DNA from: Ophiura sarsii
Taxonomy: Eukaryota; Echinodermata; Ophiuroidea; Amphilepidida; Ophiuridae
Direction: 5' to 3'
Length of the DNA stretch: 64,000 nucleotides
NCBI GenBank assembly: GCA_035610835.1
Contig: CM069449.1
Span: 36,749,098-36,813,097, forward strand
In this document: piece by piece, positions 23,120 to 34,400 of the stretch
How positions within the stretch are numbered: the stretch's first letter is position 1
Layout of the letters: the number at the start of each line of letters is the position of its first letter
The notes under the pieces: generated by a model
Seen by the model: the letters and a program-made list of their open reading frames with translations, nothing else
Told to the model about the DNA's origin: nothing
Database searches by the model: none
Translations under genes and position numbers: made by a program

Positions 23120-23908
23120 TGTAAGAACGAAACCTTTCTTTGTTAGAATCAAACTTTTCTTTGTAAGAACGAAACTTTTCTTTGTTAGAACCAAACTTTT
23201 CTTTGTAAGAACGAAACTTTTCTTTGTTAGAACCAAACTTTTCTTTGTAAGAACGAAACTTTTCTTTGTTAAAACCAAACTTTTCTTTGTAAGAACCAAA
23301 CTTTTCTTTGTTAAAACCAAACTTTTCTTTGTAAGAACCAAACTTTTCTTTGTAAGAACGAAACTTTTCTTTGTTAGAACCAAACTTTTCTGGTACGTAC
23401 CAAAAAACTTTTTGTACGTACCAAAAAACTTTTTGTAAGAACCAAACTTTTCTTTGTAAGAACGAAACTTTTCTTTGTTAGAACCAAACTTTTCTGGTAC
23501 GTACCAAAAAACTTTTGGTACGTACCAAAAAACTTTTGGTACGTACCAACAAACTTTTGGTACGTACCAAAAAACTTTTGGTACGTACCAAAAAACTTTT
23601 GGTACGTACCAAAAAACTTTTTGTAAGAACCAAACTTTTCTTTGTAAGAACTAAACTTTTCTTTGTAAGAACGAAACTTTTCTTTGTAAGAACGAAACTT
23701 TTCTTTGTTAGAACTAAACTTTTCTTTGTAAGAACGAAACTTTTCTTTGTAAGAACGAAACTTTTCTTTGTAAGAACGAAACTTTTCTTTGTAAGAACCA
23801 AACTTTTCTTTGTTAAAACCAAACTTTTCTTTGTAAGAACCAAACTTTTCTTTGTAAGAACGAAACTTTTCTTTGTTAGAACCAAACTTTTCTTTGTAAG
23901 AACGAAAC
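23120..23908. repeat. 21-bp tandem array with GTACGTACC subfamily
   Basis: About 37 units of 21 bp. Most are TTGTAAGAACSAAACTTTTCT-type. A block at 23391-23620 has GGTACGTACC plus AAAAAACTTTT, where the 10-bp core is a perfect palindrome. Intermediate units (TGTACGTACCAAAAAAC) link the two forms. Since 21 is a multiple of three and the unit lacks stops, both strands stay open for over 100 codons (heptapeptides such as FFVRTKL). That is expected from the period and is not evidence of coding. Confidence 0.95.
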
Positions 23909-24004
23909 TTTTTATTTTTTTACTTGGCAGCAATACGCTTCCGTACTTCCGTACAAAATAGCACATGAAACAATTAACACTAAACTAGATAATTCACATA
24001 GACA

Positions 24005-24225
24005 CAAGGATTAACACCACTAAATAACTCCCTATGATGACTACTGTGTAAAATGGCCCCTATTAAAATGTCATTTCTCGCTTATGAAGCGACTGGTTGC
24101 TCCAATTTTACATTTTGGAAGAAGATCATGGTCCTGGCATTCCTGCAAACCAACCCAAAATATAAGGTCGAGGCAAAATTTTCGAGATACGCATCGGAAA
24201 GAATATTTAGTGGTGTGCTCCCTTG
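24005..24225. mobile_element. ~220-bp MITE, CACACCACTAAATA ends
   Basis: The left end caaggattaacaccactaaata and the right end atttagtggtgtgctcccttg are inverted copies. Same terminal family as 5907-6379 and 50837-51794. Non-coding. Confidence 0.7.
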
Positions 24226-24268
24226 ACAATTATTTATTCGTTATATAACGAAAATTATTTTCTGTTTA

Positions 24269-26129
24269 GGGGAGGATGGGGCAACTGGTCCGGTTAAGCA
24301 TATTTCATGATATAAAAGCTTAAAGTTCGTGTAAATATTTATGGAATTGCTATTAAAATATCAACCATGTAACTGTTTACATATAACATATAATCAATGT
24401 TAAGAAATATCCAAACAAAAGGCCAATTACCCCTAACTAAAAACTTCACTTGGCACGGACCAGTTACCCCATCATTGGGGCAACTGGTCCTATATGTTCC
24501 AACGGTTAGAATATACAGAAATCATTGATTGGCAACACGGTAACTAGGAAGTATTTTCTTTACAAAGTCATTTCCATATTATTTAACGTGTAAAAAGTAT
24601 ACAGGTCTCACGAAACCCATGTTTTATACAGTTTTCGTGGTTAACGTGTAAAAAGCAGTAATACTAATGGTGTACAAAGCAAGCGCAATTTTCGACTGCA
24701 CGTTTATTAGATAAAACGGTATGAACCTAGTTAAATGATTACATGGTTGTGATATTCAGACGCCCCATACATTTGTCTATATATACCCCTTTCTTTAATG
24801 ATTTTATTTACTTCATATAATCATCATTTAGTACTTAGAATAAACCATCTTGATTTTAGCGAGCTTTTCATGTTACAGGGGAAGTTAGTCAATATGACAA
24901 TGATAACCCAACGGTTAATATACCAAAAATGCAGTGGATAAAATACATAAATCATGATATTTCGTCATAGCAAATACCTTTACAGACACCATTCAAAATA
25001 TGATAAAGATGTATAATTCATAATACCGAGGTTTTAAACCATTTTAAAGCAATTTCGTGTCATACTGTAATCCTTCAATATCAGAAATAGTGGTATTAGA
25101 CCGAAATGCCCCAAAATGTCTAAGAACGTGAAAGAATGTGAATTATTTCATATTCTATTCACATCTCAATACCGAGTCATGTTTTATTGACACTAACAAC
25201 TCATTTTCAAAATGAATTTTACAATTCTGATTAAGTTTTTTGCAGGCGGACCAGTTGCCCCACACCCCTTCGGACCACTTGCCCCAACAAATGACGTAGC
25301 ACTTTGTCGAGATAAAACATTATTAAAACACGCCTGTGACGTAATAAATGTTACGCCAAAATGTTTTAAAACATACCACCATTTGTCATAATAATCAATA
25401 ACTCCAATACATTTCAGAAAAAAAGGCAAAACTGCATTTTTGTTTTTAGCCATTACACAGATTTCTGTAGCCATCGAGTATCTTTGAATTCGCAAACATT
25501 ACGGCGTTCGGGTCCCACAAGTAGACGAGTGTCTTTAGATAAAATAAGAAATGTTGTACTTTGTTATTTGCAAATTTATAAACTAATAACTCTACCAAAT
25601 CCGTGATAATTATTTAAGTTGAATCATTCTTTAAATGATAATATTGATCGGAAATCCAAACCACCAATGTCCTAAATTAGCAATATGCGCCATTTTACGG
25701 TCATTTCAACCATAACCTATGGTTTTAATCATATTTCGGAAAGTCCCTAAGCACACTACAATATAGCACCCATCAAATGCAATCTGCACCTAGTATCTTA
25801 AGACGACTGTACTGCATGTATATATTTACTGTTGCATATCTGTCAATCATATAAAGTACTTTAAACATGATCTAAACCCATCTTCATATATCGCCTATAC
25901 TACTTGTGAATTTTCAATCAGTTACTCAAGGAGTTGGCTTCAAATATCTGGAGAAAATCACATGTGTAAATACCCTAAAGTTCCAAATGTTTTGGATTGT
26001 AGAAGGTAAGGATATATGTCAAGTATCAACAAAAGTCGTACTGTTCAAAAGAAAGCAGTATGCCCATACAATTACAAAATCCTTCATTTCGGACCACTTG
26101 CCCCACGGTCCAGTTGCCCCATATTCCCC
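24269..26129. mobile_element. GGGGCAACTGGTCC TIR element, ~1.86 kb
   Basis: It starts GGGGAGGATGGGGCAACTGG and ends CCAGTTGCCCCATATTCCCC, with TA on each side (24267-24268 and 26130-26131), compatible with a Tc1/mariner-type insertion. Additional internal copies of the motif lie at about 24450-24492 and 25245-25290, in both orientations. The frames present are short and unrecognised (for example a ~100-codon minus frame at 25193-25495), so the element is non-autonomous. Confidence 0.75.
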
Positions 26130-26250
26130 TATATCATCAACTTGATTAGCCTACATGTAGTTGCGCCAATACTGGGGTTGGCTACACGGAAGCGATTATA
26201 TAACCTATACATCGCCCTAAAGATATGAATGTAATGGGACATAACTTAAT

Positions 26251-26738
26251 ACTTTAAACAACAAGTTGTGTCTCTATACAAGCCACATCGGTTTTAAGAC
26301 ATGTCTTCAGTACTTCAAACAAAAAGTTGTGTTTCTATACAAGCCACATCGGTTTTAAGACATGTCTTCAGTACTTCAAACAACAAGTTGTGTTTCTATA
26401 CAAGCCACATTGGTTTTAAGACATGTCTTCAGTACTTCAAACAACAAGTTGTGTTTCTATACAAGCCACATCGGTTTTAAGACATGTCTTCAGTACTTCA
26501 AACAACAAGTTGTGTTTCTATACAAGCCACATCGGTTTTAAGACATGTCTTTAGTACTTCAAACAACAAGTTGTGTCTCTATACAAGCCACATCGGTTTT
26601 AAGACATGTCTTCAGTACTTCAAACAAAAAGTTGTGTTTCTATACAAGCCACATCGGTTTTAAGACATGTCTTTAGTACTTCAAACAAAAAGTTGTGTTT
26701 CTACATAAGACACATCAGTTTTAATGCATGTCTTTTAA
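26251..26738. repeat. Eight-copy 61-bp tandem repeat
   Basis: Units start at 26251, 26312, 26373, 26434, 26495, 26556, 26617 and 26678. Each has acttcaaacaacaagttgtg, then ctatacaagccacatcgg, then ttttaagacatgtcttcagt. Units differ at a few positions. Degenerate relatives with aagacgtgtc words continue to about 27010. Confidence 0.95.
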
Positions 26739-27027
26739 CATGTTTAAAGATATCCTAAATTATACATGTCTTGTTAGATGTCTTAATCAAGACACTTCCT
26801 GGCACATAATGACTTGAACCAAGACGTGTCTCCAAATCGTCACATGTGATATGTTTTCTATCAAGACGTGTCTAAGTAAAACAATGTGACTTGGAATATG
26901 GTATATAAAATAAGACACGTCTTGCAAGAAGACACTGGTATTGAGACGCGATTTTGGATCTGACGCATGACTATAAGACATGTAAAATCAAGACGTGTTT
27001 ATTTGCAAGACACCATTTTTACAGTGT

Positions 27028-27083
27028 ATACTATACTATACTATTATACTATACTATACTATACTATACTATACTATACTATA
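27028..27083. repeat. (ACTAT)n microsatellite
   Basis: About eleven copies of a 5-bp ACTAT unit with one interruption. It follows ttttacagtg, which matches the end of the 22687-23053 MITE family. Confidence 0.9.
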
Positions 27084-27479
27084 GGATTAGCAACTGTCTT
27101 GCACATTTGTTGGGACCAACAGAATATAGCCTCTTCAATAATGCCGAGTACCGGGCCTAGTACAATAGCGATATTTCCAACGATGCTAAAAAGATACGCA
27201 TTATATCTGCTCAACGATTTTCAACTTGGTAACTTGCGCGACATGATGCAGATGTAAAATTGTTTCACGCCATGTGGACGGAAAGTCGTCTCGTGAAATC
27301 TAGATCGATCTACATCGATGTAGATTCACGCTCCCGGGAGACCCACTGCCCCTCCCCCCCCCCATCCCATATGGTTGCTGTCCGAATTGGTCCGGATTCA
27401 AGCGATACGACGTTAGATAGCTTTAGATATCGCAAAGTGTCCATCGTTTTCTCTCTGAGATCAGTGAACCTGGGCCATG
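27084..27479. other. No gene recognised
   Basis: Unassigned, with a C run near 27353. Short chance frames only. Confidence 0.4.
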
Positions 27480-27780
27480 GTGATTATTTCCTTTCCACAT
27501 GTTTTAACCCTAACCCACCCGGTGGATTTTCCAAGGAATTTTTTTTCAAGCGAAAAAAGCACACACAACAAGAGGTGCCACGCCCCGGGGTTTGAACCCA
27601 CGACCTCTCGGTCGGCGGGCGGACACTCTACCAACTGCGCCACGGGGGAAGCTGTGCTGGGCGAGTGTATTCGCCCAGCTATATAGCCCGGGGCCATTAT
27701 TTCAGACAAAAACCTCAGCGCCAGGTGGAACCAGGATGCTGGGAAATGGGATTTCATGGGGTCTGGGGCTGTAAGGGTTA
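27480..27780 (-). mobile_element. tRNA-derived SINE-like element
   Basis: On the minus strand a tRNA-like head has A box TGGCGCAGTTGG and B box GGTTCAAACCC at 27585-27653, with an anticodon-arm-like GGTCG region between. Stems are imperfect. A non-tRNA body extends on both sides to about 27480 and 27780. No clear tail or target duplication was identified, so limits are approximate. Confidence 0.5.
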
Positions 27781-28637
27781 AAGCAGTAAACTCATATCGT
27801 GTCTCAGATTCAAGTACAAGTCAACAGCTGAGTCTGAATCATGGGGGAAACTATATCCCATGTAACCAATAATTTCCCAGCATAGGTCATAAACATCTTT
27901 GTTACATGGTACAAGCTGTCGAAATGTGCAAATTCCTTTGCAGATGTTGATCTCTGCCGAAGATACATGGCTGATATTTCTTGACGGGCGAATTAAATGC
28001 CTGTTCCATGTACTAACTGTGTCATCGAGATCTGCCTGCAAATGAAATAAGATAATTAATAAATAAAATTAAACATATTAATGTCACCTGTGTCATACGT
28101 CTATCATAAGTCTTAGTATCCAGACCACATAGGAATAAGTAGCTCTTATGCAGAGCTGTGATTTTAGTTTATTGCTCACGCGGGAGCGCGAGCTATATAG
28201 AAATTATGAAAAATAGACCCATCCATATACGAACGGCAAAGCAAGCTTGTTGCTAATATACCCTTTATGATTTACAGTTTTCTATTATACCATGGATATT
28301 TTAGCTGAGAAGTTTAACATAATGCACAGATCCTTTTGCTAGTGATAAATTCCCTGCACAATACACAAATTGTGGCATGTTCTATCTTACAATACATCCC
28401 GGGGCACTCGGATATCAGCATGTAGGCCTATGTTATACATGCATAACCAGATAGTTTCAAAATAGACCCTAAACGAGATTTCAACCATTTTGAGGAAAAC
28501 ACCTTTTTTCGCCATTTTACCAAAAAAAAAGGTTTATTTTGAAGAAAGACTTTTTAAACAAAATGATACCTAAGGTAATAAAAATGCTGTTTTTTTAACG
28601 CATTTTTAGAGAATTGCTATTTTCTGGTCGTGCATGC
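27781..28637. other. No gene recognised
   Basis: Unassigned sequence between a SINE-like element and the integrase-like gene. If that gene continues, the 3' untranslated region would lie just below 28638, but I see no convincing polyadenylation signal near the stop. Confidence 0.4.
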
Positions 28638-29558
28638 TTAAAAAGTAATTCGTGTGTGGCCCCCTTGGCACTTTAGGAAATAAATGTTCCCAACACATAG
28701 TCTTTTACGGGAGGGTTTCAAGAAGGTCCGAGCATTACGTACCTGTATGAGGTGCATGAAGCAGAAGCGCACTAGGTTGACGTCCAACAAGTCGCCATCA
28801 AAATCCCCATTATCTAATAGGTCTCGGAAAAGGCATATCCAATAATCTGTGCATTCTCTTCGCAAGAATGACCACCAATATTCGATCCTCTGATTTGCTG
28901 TGCTACGTCCTTCCAAATATGAGTTATCATTCTCTCGCAAAAGCCGTTGGATGTCGCGTACACAACCATTTTCAGTACCCCTGTCAGCACGTACTTTGCA
29001 TGGACACCCCCCTAAAGATTCAACGGCTTCCATATAATAGCCACCAATCACCTTGGGGTCAGAAGAGGTATGGTATACATTCATCCACACCACTTTCCTC
29101 GAGTATCCATCAATGCAACCGTTGACACAGATGCCATATCTTTTTAATTTGTCATACGAATCTAAATGCCACAGGTAATTTGGCCCGTTTGCATAATATG
29201 TTCGACGTAGTAATCTACGTCGCCTTCTCTGTTCTGTTCCCTCGGGGTTGAGAATGCCAAGAATTGTTCTTATTCCCTCTTTGGTACACCTGATATTATT
29301 CACCAAACATTTTTCATACATCCATCTGTATCCATGCAGGACTCCTGATTGCTGTATCTGACTTTGGACAAAGTCGATGACATCAGTTATGTTACTGTAA
29401 TTTTTGTATCGGTACAGCCCAAGTTGACGCAATAAACGTTTGAGTTGACGAAGTGATATTTTACAACCATCTAAGACCAGCGTTCTTACAATGTCTCTAT
29501 ATTGTAGTCCCATCCCGAAGTATATCCTTATTGCTTCGTTTCTGTCTTCGTTGTCCAT
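28638..29558 (-). CDS. DDE integrase core-domain protein, 306 aa, intact
   Basis: Minus-strand frame without interruption. I chose the ATG at 29558 (MDNEDRNEAIRIYFGMGL) because a splice-acceptor-like site (CTTTCAG) lies 15 bases upstream; the open codons above it look intronic. Residues ~5-55 are a helical, helix-turn-helix-like segment (YRDIVRTLVLDG, LRQLKRLLRQLG). A basic run RRRRRLLRRT sits at 111-120. The integrase core starts at WHLDSYDKL with Asp133, continues through IDGYSRKVVWM and RADRGTENG with Asp192, and reaches RIEYWWSFLR with Glu226. This gives a D-x58-D-x33-E pattern of the RNase H-like integrase/transposase fold. All three acidic residues are present. Role: DNA strand transfer for a mobile element, or a domesticated relative; uncharacterised animal proteins of this layout are common. 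No TIRs or LTRs were found flanking it. An upstream exon probably exists. Confidence 0.75.
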   Translation of the reverse strand: MDNEDRNEAIRIYFGMGLQYRDIVRTLVLDGCKISLRQLKRLLRQLGLYRYKNYSNITDVIDFVQSQIQQSGVLHGYRWMYEKCLVNNIRCTKEGIRTILGILNPEGTEQRRRRRLLRRTYYANGPNYLWHLDSYDKLKRYGICVNGCIDGYSRKVVWMNVYHTSSDPKVIGGYYMEAVESLGGCPCKVRADRGTENGCVRDIQRLLRENDNSYLEGRSTANQRIEYWWSFLRRECTDYWICLFRDLLDNGDFDGDLLDVNLVRFCFMHLIQVRNARTFLKPSRKRLCVGNIYFLKCQGGHTRITF

Positions 29559-29711
29559 AATGGGAACCTTTTTCTGAAAGTTAAGAAAAGTAAAAAGGTG
29601 ACACAGGCATATAAGCAGTGAAACTGAATGTTTGAACAATTTTACGACAAAAGCATATAACGGAATGCCGTCTCTTCTCAATCACAGATTTGGATGAGCA
29701 CAGGTCAGCTT

Positions 29712-29797
29712 TTGGCCCCAACTGGAATTGAACCAGGGACCTTATGCACCAAAGTTAAGTAGGGGCCTACTCTATATCTAATGCACCACGCTACCCT
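29712..29797 (-). ncRNA. tRNA-like / SINE remnant
   Basis: The minus strand shows B box GGTTCAATTCC and, about 60 bases 5', a TAGCGTGGTGCA A-box-like segment. Spacing is longer than in a tRNA without intron and the stems are poor. Most likely a tRNA-derived SINE head. Confidence 0.35.
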
Positions 29798-29855
29798 CTA
29801 CATGTATGACTTTACAATTAAAGAAACGTTGAATGCCATCAATTTTAAACCCTGA

Positions 29856-30480
29856 CTACCCAGATAACAACTATAACATGGAGATATTGGGCCAATATTG
29901 GACCAATATATGTCCAATATTGACCCAATATATGTTGCCCATTGGGCCAATATTGGCTCAATATAGGGCTTGGGCCAATCCTTGAAATAGACATTGGACC
30001 AATATTGGGATTGCATTGGCATTCAATAAATTAATATTTTGAAATTGCTATATTTAAATGAATTAATTAAATAACTCCAGCTAGTCAAGTACAACATTTT
30101 TCAAGGAAACTGGTATAATATGATATAATGTCACGGATCGGAAATAATATGTTCTGTTTAAAACAATCATTGTTCAGAAGTGTAAGTGTATTTCTTATGC
30201 TTTTCATTGTTTTCTCACCCTGCTATTTTTAAGCAAACTAATAGTCAGCTGCCAATATTGGGCCAATATTATCCCGATTATTGGCTTTATGTTGGCTTCT
30301 GATATCCTACCACTATTATGTTTCAACTTTGGGCCAATATACGCTGCCAATGTTACACCAATATCAAAGTGCCAATGGAAAACCGATATTGGCCCAATAT
30401 TGTTTAGCAAGATAATGCCAATGCCAAGATTGGCGATCAAAAGCCAATATTGGCCCAATATCTCCATGTTATCTGGGTAG
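29856..30480. mobile_element. MITE ending in CTACCCAGATAACA
   Basis: The left end ctacccagataacaactata and the right end ccatgttatctgggtag are inverted. Further inside, ggagatattgggccaata is mirrored by tattggcccaatatctcc. The interior on both sides is rich in CCAATATTGG-type palindromes. About 625 bp, non-coding. Confidence 0.8.
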
Positions 30481-30786
30481 TAGTTTCCGTTTCAAGCAAG
30501 CAAGACAGTGTTCTGCTAGGGTATTTCATCTAACAAAACGTGATCCTATGCTTGGGCCTATAGGAAAATTCTAACTAGTTGTTGTGAGGCCTAACCCTCA
30601 ATAGGACATTTTCATAGACTACATGCTGTGTTCAATAAGACTGATGTGGTCTGCCGTGTTTTCTGCAACATTTAACCTGGTTAAACGTGTTGGATTAACG
30701 CAATTGTTGGAACACAGAGAGATGAAATTCGTCTTTTGAATAGTTTATCATCAAACAATTATTTCGGCTACAACAACATCTTCCAA

Positions 30787-31033
30787 AATGGCGTCAACTC
30801 ATTGTCAATAATGGTTAACGGCTTTTTCTCAAAAAGCTCCCAATTTTTGATAGTTCGGATCATCCGATAATATTCAAATTTTGCTAGGCTGTGGTCCCAA
30901 TGCTTGATAGCTATGTGGACCACAAGCTGGTGAAATTTTAATGAGATTTGAGCTCTAAATTGCACAAAATTTTAAGCTTTTTGACAAAAAGCCGCTAAAA
31001 ATGTTGTACTTTTGAGAAAACGTTGACGCCAAT
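30787..31033. mobile_element. Possible fold-back element
   Basis: aaaatggcgtcaac at 30786 is inverted at gttgacgccaattt (ending 31034), and acggctttttctcaaaaagc is mirrored by aagctttttgacaaaaagcc. Arms are imperfect over ~60 bp. Confidence 0.4.
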
Positions 31034-31036
31034 TTG

Positions 31037-31413
31037 AAAGGGCTTCTGTAATTAAAACACTAAAATGATGCTAAACTTTCAATTAAATTACACCTACCTC
31101 TCAAAAATAGGCTGTTAAGCCACTGGCTGCCTAATAGGAAGCTCGATGTATTCAGTAAGAAAGAGACATAAGCTTATGAATCAACTTAAAGCTTACAGTA
31201 TTATACTTTTTAGCTTATATAATGTTCTCTTTTAACAAATAAAGGTCGCAGATGGTATACAATCATAATAATCATCATACATGCTTACCGGTTGTAGTAA
31301 AAGATCAGGAAAGATTGAGTATAAGTAGACCAGAATAGTCGAGCAGGCAGTCGAGCTACGGGCACCAGCATAGCACTACGATTTCAATGCTTTGCGCTGT
31401 CGTTTGTAGTATC
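31037..31413. other. Left flank of the 21-bp satellite
   Basis: Non-repetitive AT-rich sequence with no gene. An ATG at 31387 opens into the satellite and remains in frame to 35262. This frame is best explained by the 21-bp period. Confidence 0.5.
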
Positions 31414-34400
31414 TCGTACGTACGAGATAGTAAGTCGTACGTACGAGATAATAAGTCGTACGTACGAGATAGTATCTCGTACGTACGAGATAGTAAGTCG
31501 TACGTACGAGATAGTAAGTCGTACGTACGAGATAGTAAGTCGTACGTACGAGATAGTAAGTCGTACGTACGAGATAGTAAGTCGTACGTACGAGATAATA
31601 AGTCGTACGTACGAGATAGTATCTCGTACGTACGAGATAGTAAGTCGTACGTACGAGATACTAAGTCGTACGTACGAGATACTAAGTCGTACGTACGAGA
31701 TAGTAAGTCGTACGTACGAGATACTAAGTCGTACGTACGAGATAGTATCTCGTACGTACGAGATAGTATCTCGTACGTACGAGATAGTAAGTCGTACGTA
31801 CGAGATACTAAGTCGTACGTACGAGATACTAAGTCGTACGTACGAGATAGTAAGTCGTACGTACGAGATACTAAGTCGTACGTACGAGATAGTATCTCGT
31901 ACGTACGAGATAGTAAGTCGTACGTACGAGATAGTATCTCGTACGTACGAGATAGTATCTCGTACGTACGAGATAGTAAGTCGTACGTACGAGATAGTAA
32001 GTCGTACGTACGAGATAGTAAGTCGTACGTACGAGATAGTAAGTCGTACGTACGAGATAGTAAGTCGTACGTACGAGATAATAAGTCGTACGTACGAGAT
32101 AGTATCTCGTACGTACGAGATAGTAAGTCGTACGTACGAGATACTAAGTCGTACGTACGAGATACTAAGTCGTACGTACGAGATAGTAAGTCGTACGTAC
32201 GAGATACTAAGTCGTACGTACGAGATAGTATCTCGTACGTACGAGATAGTATCTCGTACGTACGAGATAGTAAGTCGTACGTACGAGATAGTAAGTCGTA
32301 CGTACGAGATAGTATCTCGTACGTACGAGATAGTAAGTCGTACGTACGAGATAGTAAGTCGTACGTACGAGATACTAAGTCGTACGTACGAGATACTAAG
32401 TCGTACGTACGAGATACTAAGTCGTACGTACGAGATAATAAGTCGTACGTACGAGATAATAAGTCGTACGTACGAGATAGTATCTCGTACGTACGAGATA
32501 GTAAGTCGTACGTACGAGATACTAAGTCGTACGTACGAGATACTAAGTCATACGTACGAGATAATAAGTCGTACGTACGAGATAATAAGTCGTACGTACG
32601 AGATAGTATCTCGTACGTACGAGATAGTATCTCGTACGCACGAGATAGTAAGTCGTACGTACGAGATAGTAAGTCGTACGTACGAGATACTAAGTCGTAC
32701 GTACGAGATAGTATCTCGTACGTACGAGATAGTAAGTCGTACGTACGAGATACTAAGTCGTACGTACGAGATACTAAGTCGTACGTACGAGATAATAAGT
32801 CGTACGTACGAGATAATAAGTCGTACGTACGAGATAGTAAGTCGTACGTACGAGATACTAAGTCGTACGTACGAGATAGTATCTCGTACGTACGAGATAG
32901 TAAGTCGTACGTACGAGATACTAAGTCGTACGTACGAGATAATAAGTCGTACGTACGAGATAATAAGTCGTACGTACGAGATAGTATCTCGTACGTACGA
33001 GATAGTATCTCGTACGTACGAGATAGTAAGTCGTACGTACGAGATAGTAAGTCGTACGTACGAGATAGTATCTCGTACGTACGAGATAGTATCTCGTACG
33101 TACGAGAGAGTAAGTCGTACGTACGAGATAGTAAGTCGTACGTACGAGATACTAAGTCGTACGTACGAGATACTAAGTCGTACGTACGAGATACTAAGTC
33201 GTACGTACGAGATACTAAGTCGTACGTACGAGATACTAAGTCGTACGTACGAGATAATAAGTCGTACGTACGAGATAATAAGTCGTACGTACGAGATAGT
33301 ATCTCGTACGTACGAGATAGTAAGTCGTACGTACGAGATACTAAGTCGTACGTACGAGATACTAAGTCGTACGTACGAGATACTAAGTCGTACGTACGAG
33401 ATAATAAGTCGTACGTACGAGATAATAAGTCGTACGTACGAGATAGTATCTCGTACGTACGAGATAGTATCTCGTACGTACGAGATAGTAAGTCGTACGT
33501 ACGAGATAGTAAGTCGTACGTACGAGATACTAAGTCGTACGTACGAGATACTAAGTCGTACGTACGAGATACTAAGTCGTACGTACGAGATAATAAGTCG
33601 TACGTACGAGATAATAAGTCGTACGTACGAGATAGTATCTCGTACGTACGAGATAGTAAGTCGTACGTACGAGATACTAAGTCGTACGTACGAGATACTA
33701 AGTCATACGTACGAGATAATAAGTCGTACGTACGAGATAATAAGTCGTACGTACGAGATAGTATCTCGTACGTACGAGATAGTATCTCGTACGCACGAGA
33801 TAGTAAGTCGTACGTACGAGATAGTAAGTCGTACGTACGAGATACTAAGTCGTACGTACGAGATAGTATCTCGTACGTACGAGATAGTAAGTCGTACGTA
33901 CGAGATACTAAGTCGTACGTACGAGATACTAAGTCGTACGTACGAGATAATAAGTCGTACGTACGAGATAATAAGTCGTACGTACGAGATAGTAAGTCGT
34001 ACGTACGAGATACTAAGTCGTACGTACGAGATAGTATCTCGTACGTACGAGATAGTAAGTCGTACGTACGAGATACTAAGTCGTACGTACGAGATAATAA
34101 GTCGTACGTACGAGATAATAAGTCGTACGTACGAGATAGTATCTCGTACGTACGAGATAGTATCTCGTACGTACGAGATAGTAAGTCGTACGTACGAGAT
34201 AGTAAGTCGTACGTACGAGATAGTATCTCGTACGTACGAGATAGTATCTCGTACGTACGAGATAGTAAGTCGTACGTACGAGATAGTAAGTCGTACGTAC
34301 GAGATACTAAGTCGTACGTACGAGATACTAAGTCGTACGTACGAGATACTAAGTCGTACGTACGAGATACTAAGTCGTACGTACGAGATACTAAGTCGTA

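Noticed and set aside
23024..23966. Long open frames on both strands (VLTKKSF and FFVRTKL heptads)
   Set aside because: They follow from a stop-free 21-bp tandem unit; frames open on both strands at once and no domain or start context supports translation.
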